Part shown: piece after piece, positions 7,224 to 8,289 of the stretch
How the letters are laid out: each line of letters starts with the position of its first letter
Numbering within the stretch: position 1 is the first letter of the stretch
Assembly: GCA_025356715.1 (NCBI GenBank)
Contig: JANXRU010000246.1
Coordinates: 1 to 8,289 of the forward strand
DNA from: Bacteroidota bacterium
GTDB taxonomy: Bacteria > Bacteroidota > Bacteroidia > B-17B0 > B-17BO
Length of the DNA: 8,289 nucleotides
Direction of reading: 5' to 3'
Notes under the pieces: generated by a model
The model's database searches: none
Told to the model about the DNA's origin: nothing
The model's input: the letters and a program-made list of their open reading frames with translations, nothing else
Made by a program: the position numbers and the translations under genes

Positions 7224-8264
7224 ATGTTTCTATACAATCTTAGTATATATGCATTTAAATTGGGATTAAAATTGGCGTCGCCGTTTAATCCTAAAGCTAA
7301 ACTATGGATTAGAGGTAGAAAAAATTGGAAAGATGAGCTTAAAAATAAGGTCGAGTCTTTACAATTAGAAAAATCGATTTGGTTTCATTGCGCTTCACTA
7401 GGCGAGTTTGAGCAAGGCAGGCCTGTATTAGAAAAACTAAAAAAAGAAAATACTCTGCAAAAGATAGTATTAACTTTTTTCTCTCCTTCAGGCTTTGAAG
7501 TTCAGAAAAATTATCCTTATGCAGATTTAGTATTTTATTTACCAGATGACACAAATTCAAATGCTAATTATTTTTTAGAAATACTCAATCCAAAACTGGT
7601 TATTTTTGTTAAGTACGAATTTTGGTTAAATTATCTTTTTGTTTTAGAGAAAAAACAAATTCCGACATTTTTAATTTCAACAGTCATAAAAAAACATCAA
7701 CCGTTTTTTAAGTGGTATGGTGGAGCTTTCCGAAAAGCTTTAGCTACTTATAAAACGATATATACACAAGATCAAGAATCATTAATTTTATTAGAATCCT
7801 TAGGTATTAAATCAGGGAAATTAGCTGGAGATACCCGTTTTGATAGGGTTTTACAAATTACGGAATCTCCTAAAATGATTACTGAAATTGAACTATTTGC
7901 AAAAGATAGTTTTGTAATTATTGCAGGAAGTTCTTGGCAAAAAGACGAGGAGCTATTAGTGGAATCTTATCAATTATTAAAATATAAATATCCAAAAATT
8001 AAATTAATTATTGCCCCGCATGAAATTGATGAAAATAATATAGAACGGATTAAAAATTTATTAGTAAAACATCAGATTAATTTTCATTTACATTCTACTA
8101 ATTTGGCTATAACAAATCAGTCAGTTTTAGTAATTGATGCTATAGGATTTTTATCTTCTATCTACCAATACGGATCGGTTTCTTTTATTGGTGGTGGCTT
8201 TAATAACGGTATTCATAATTTATTAGAGCCACCACCAATAAAAGAAACCGATCCGTATTGGTAG
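7224..8264 (+). CDS. waaA: 3-deoxy-D-manno-octulosonic acid (Kdo) transferase, 3' end lost at a fold-back
   Basis: WaaA/KdtA adds Kdo from CMP-Kdo to the lipid A precursor at the inner membrane. Numbered from the ATG at 7224, residues 1-20 form a hydrophobic, basic membrane-anchor helix. WFHCASLGEFEQGRP (53-67) carries the expected catalytic glutamate, E61. GDTRFDR (202-208) and GSSWQKDE (235-242) are family motifs of the second half, and FIGGGFNNGIHNLLEP (321-336) is the start of the CMP-Kdo-binding C-terminal segment. An in-frame ATG at 7197 would add MLKQVQHDN, but those codons are the arm of the palindromic repeat, so 7224 is preferred. True coding sequence ends at about 8226-8231. The following codons (PPIKETDPYW) and the stop are antisense copy of the gene itself. 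Compared with a usual length near 410 residues, about 70 C-terminal residues are missing. The identification is firm; the 3' end is not natural. Confidence 0.9.
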   Translation: MFLYNLSIYAFKLGLKLASPFNPKAKLWIRGRKNWKDELKNKVESLQLEKSIWFHCASLGEFEQGRPVLEKLKKENTLQKIVLTFFSPSGFEVQKNYPYADLVFYLPDDTNSNANYFLEILNPKLVIFVKYEFWLNYLFVLEKKQIPTFLISTVIKKHQPFFKWYGGAFRKALATYKTIYTQDQESLILLESLGIKSGKLAGDTRFDRVLQITESPKMITEIELFAKDSFVIIAGSSWQKDEELLVESYQLLKYKYPKIKLIIAPHEIDENNIERIKNLLVKHQINFHLHSTNLAITNQSVLVIDAIGFLSSIYQYGSVSFIGGGFNNGIHNLLEPPPIKETDPYW

Positions 8265-8289
8265 ATAGAAGATAAAAATCCTATAGCAT
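8137..8289. repeat. 63-bp perfect inverted repeat at the window end (probable fold-back artefact)
   Basis: Bases 8227-8289 are the exact reverse complement of 8137-8199, separated by 27 bases. The right arm is antisense waaA and reaches the last base of the window. The join lies within a conserved motif of the gene (NNGIHNLLEP), where the left sequence AGCC can pair with the copied strand. Such short-homology snap-back joins are typical of amplification or library chimeras at contig ends. A real hairpin or inverted duplication is possible but would destroy the gene. Confidence 0.93.

Noticed and set aside
8137..8289. Hairpin telomere of a linear replicon
   Set aside because: The arms are a copy of internal waaA coding sequence and break a core gene in a conserved motif; an artefact at a contig end explains this more simply.

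Overview
The window looks like AT-rich chromosomal DNA from a Gram-negative member of the Bacteroidota, probably flavobacterial-type. Three things point there. The two topoisomerase IV proteins carry the sequence style of that phylum (ParE TOPRIM motif EGDSASGS with [10 protein letters not shown]; ParC HPHGDASIGD). None of the genes has a clear purine-rich Shine-Dalgarno site. The intergenic regions hold imperfect palindromes of the dispersed type common in these genomes. A Kdo transferase gene shows that the organism makes lipopolysaccharide. No taxonomic search was possible.

Layout, all on the + strand. Bases 1-132 hold a palindromic repeat-like element (34-93) and the parE leader. parE (133-1995) encodes topoisomerase IV subunit B. 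After a 44-bp gap, 2040-4478 encodes an 812-residue protein that I read as a single-chain type IIG restriction-modification enzyme: an N-terminal PD-(D/E)xK-like nuclease, a helical connector, a gamma-type N6-adenine methyltransferase core and a C-terminal specificity region. After a 42-bp gap, parC (4521-7145) encodes topoisomerase IV subunit A. A second palindromic repeat-like element (7165-7220) follows. Then comes waaA/kdtA (start best placed at 7224), whose 3' end is missing.

The last 63 bases (8227-8289) are an exact reverse complement of 8137-8199. The fold-back falls inside a conserved part of waaA and replaces its true C-terminus with antisense sequence. This is most likely a chimeric read or assembly artefact at a contig end, so the apparent stop codon at 8262-8264 is not real.

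ParE and ParC together form the A2B2 topoisomerase IV that decatenates daughter chromosomes. The most distinctive feature is the restriction-modification gene lying tightly and co-directionally between these two essential partner genes. Inside that gene is a perfect 17-bp inverted repeat with a 2-base spacer (3458-3493), followed shortly by a T-run. No RNA genes, CRISPR arrays or insertion sequences were seen, and no intergenic gap exceeds 300 bases.
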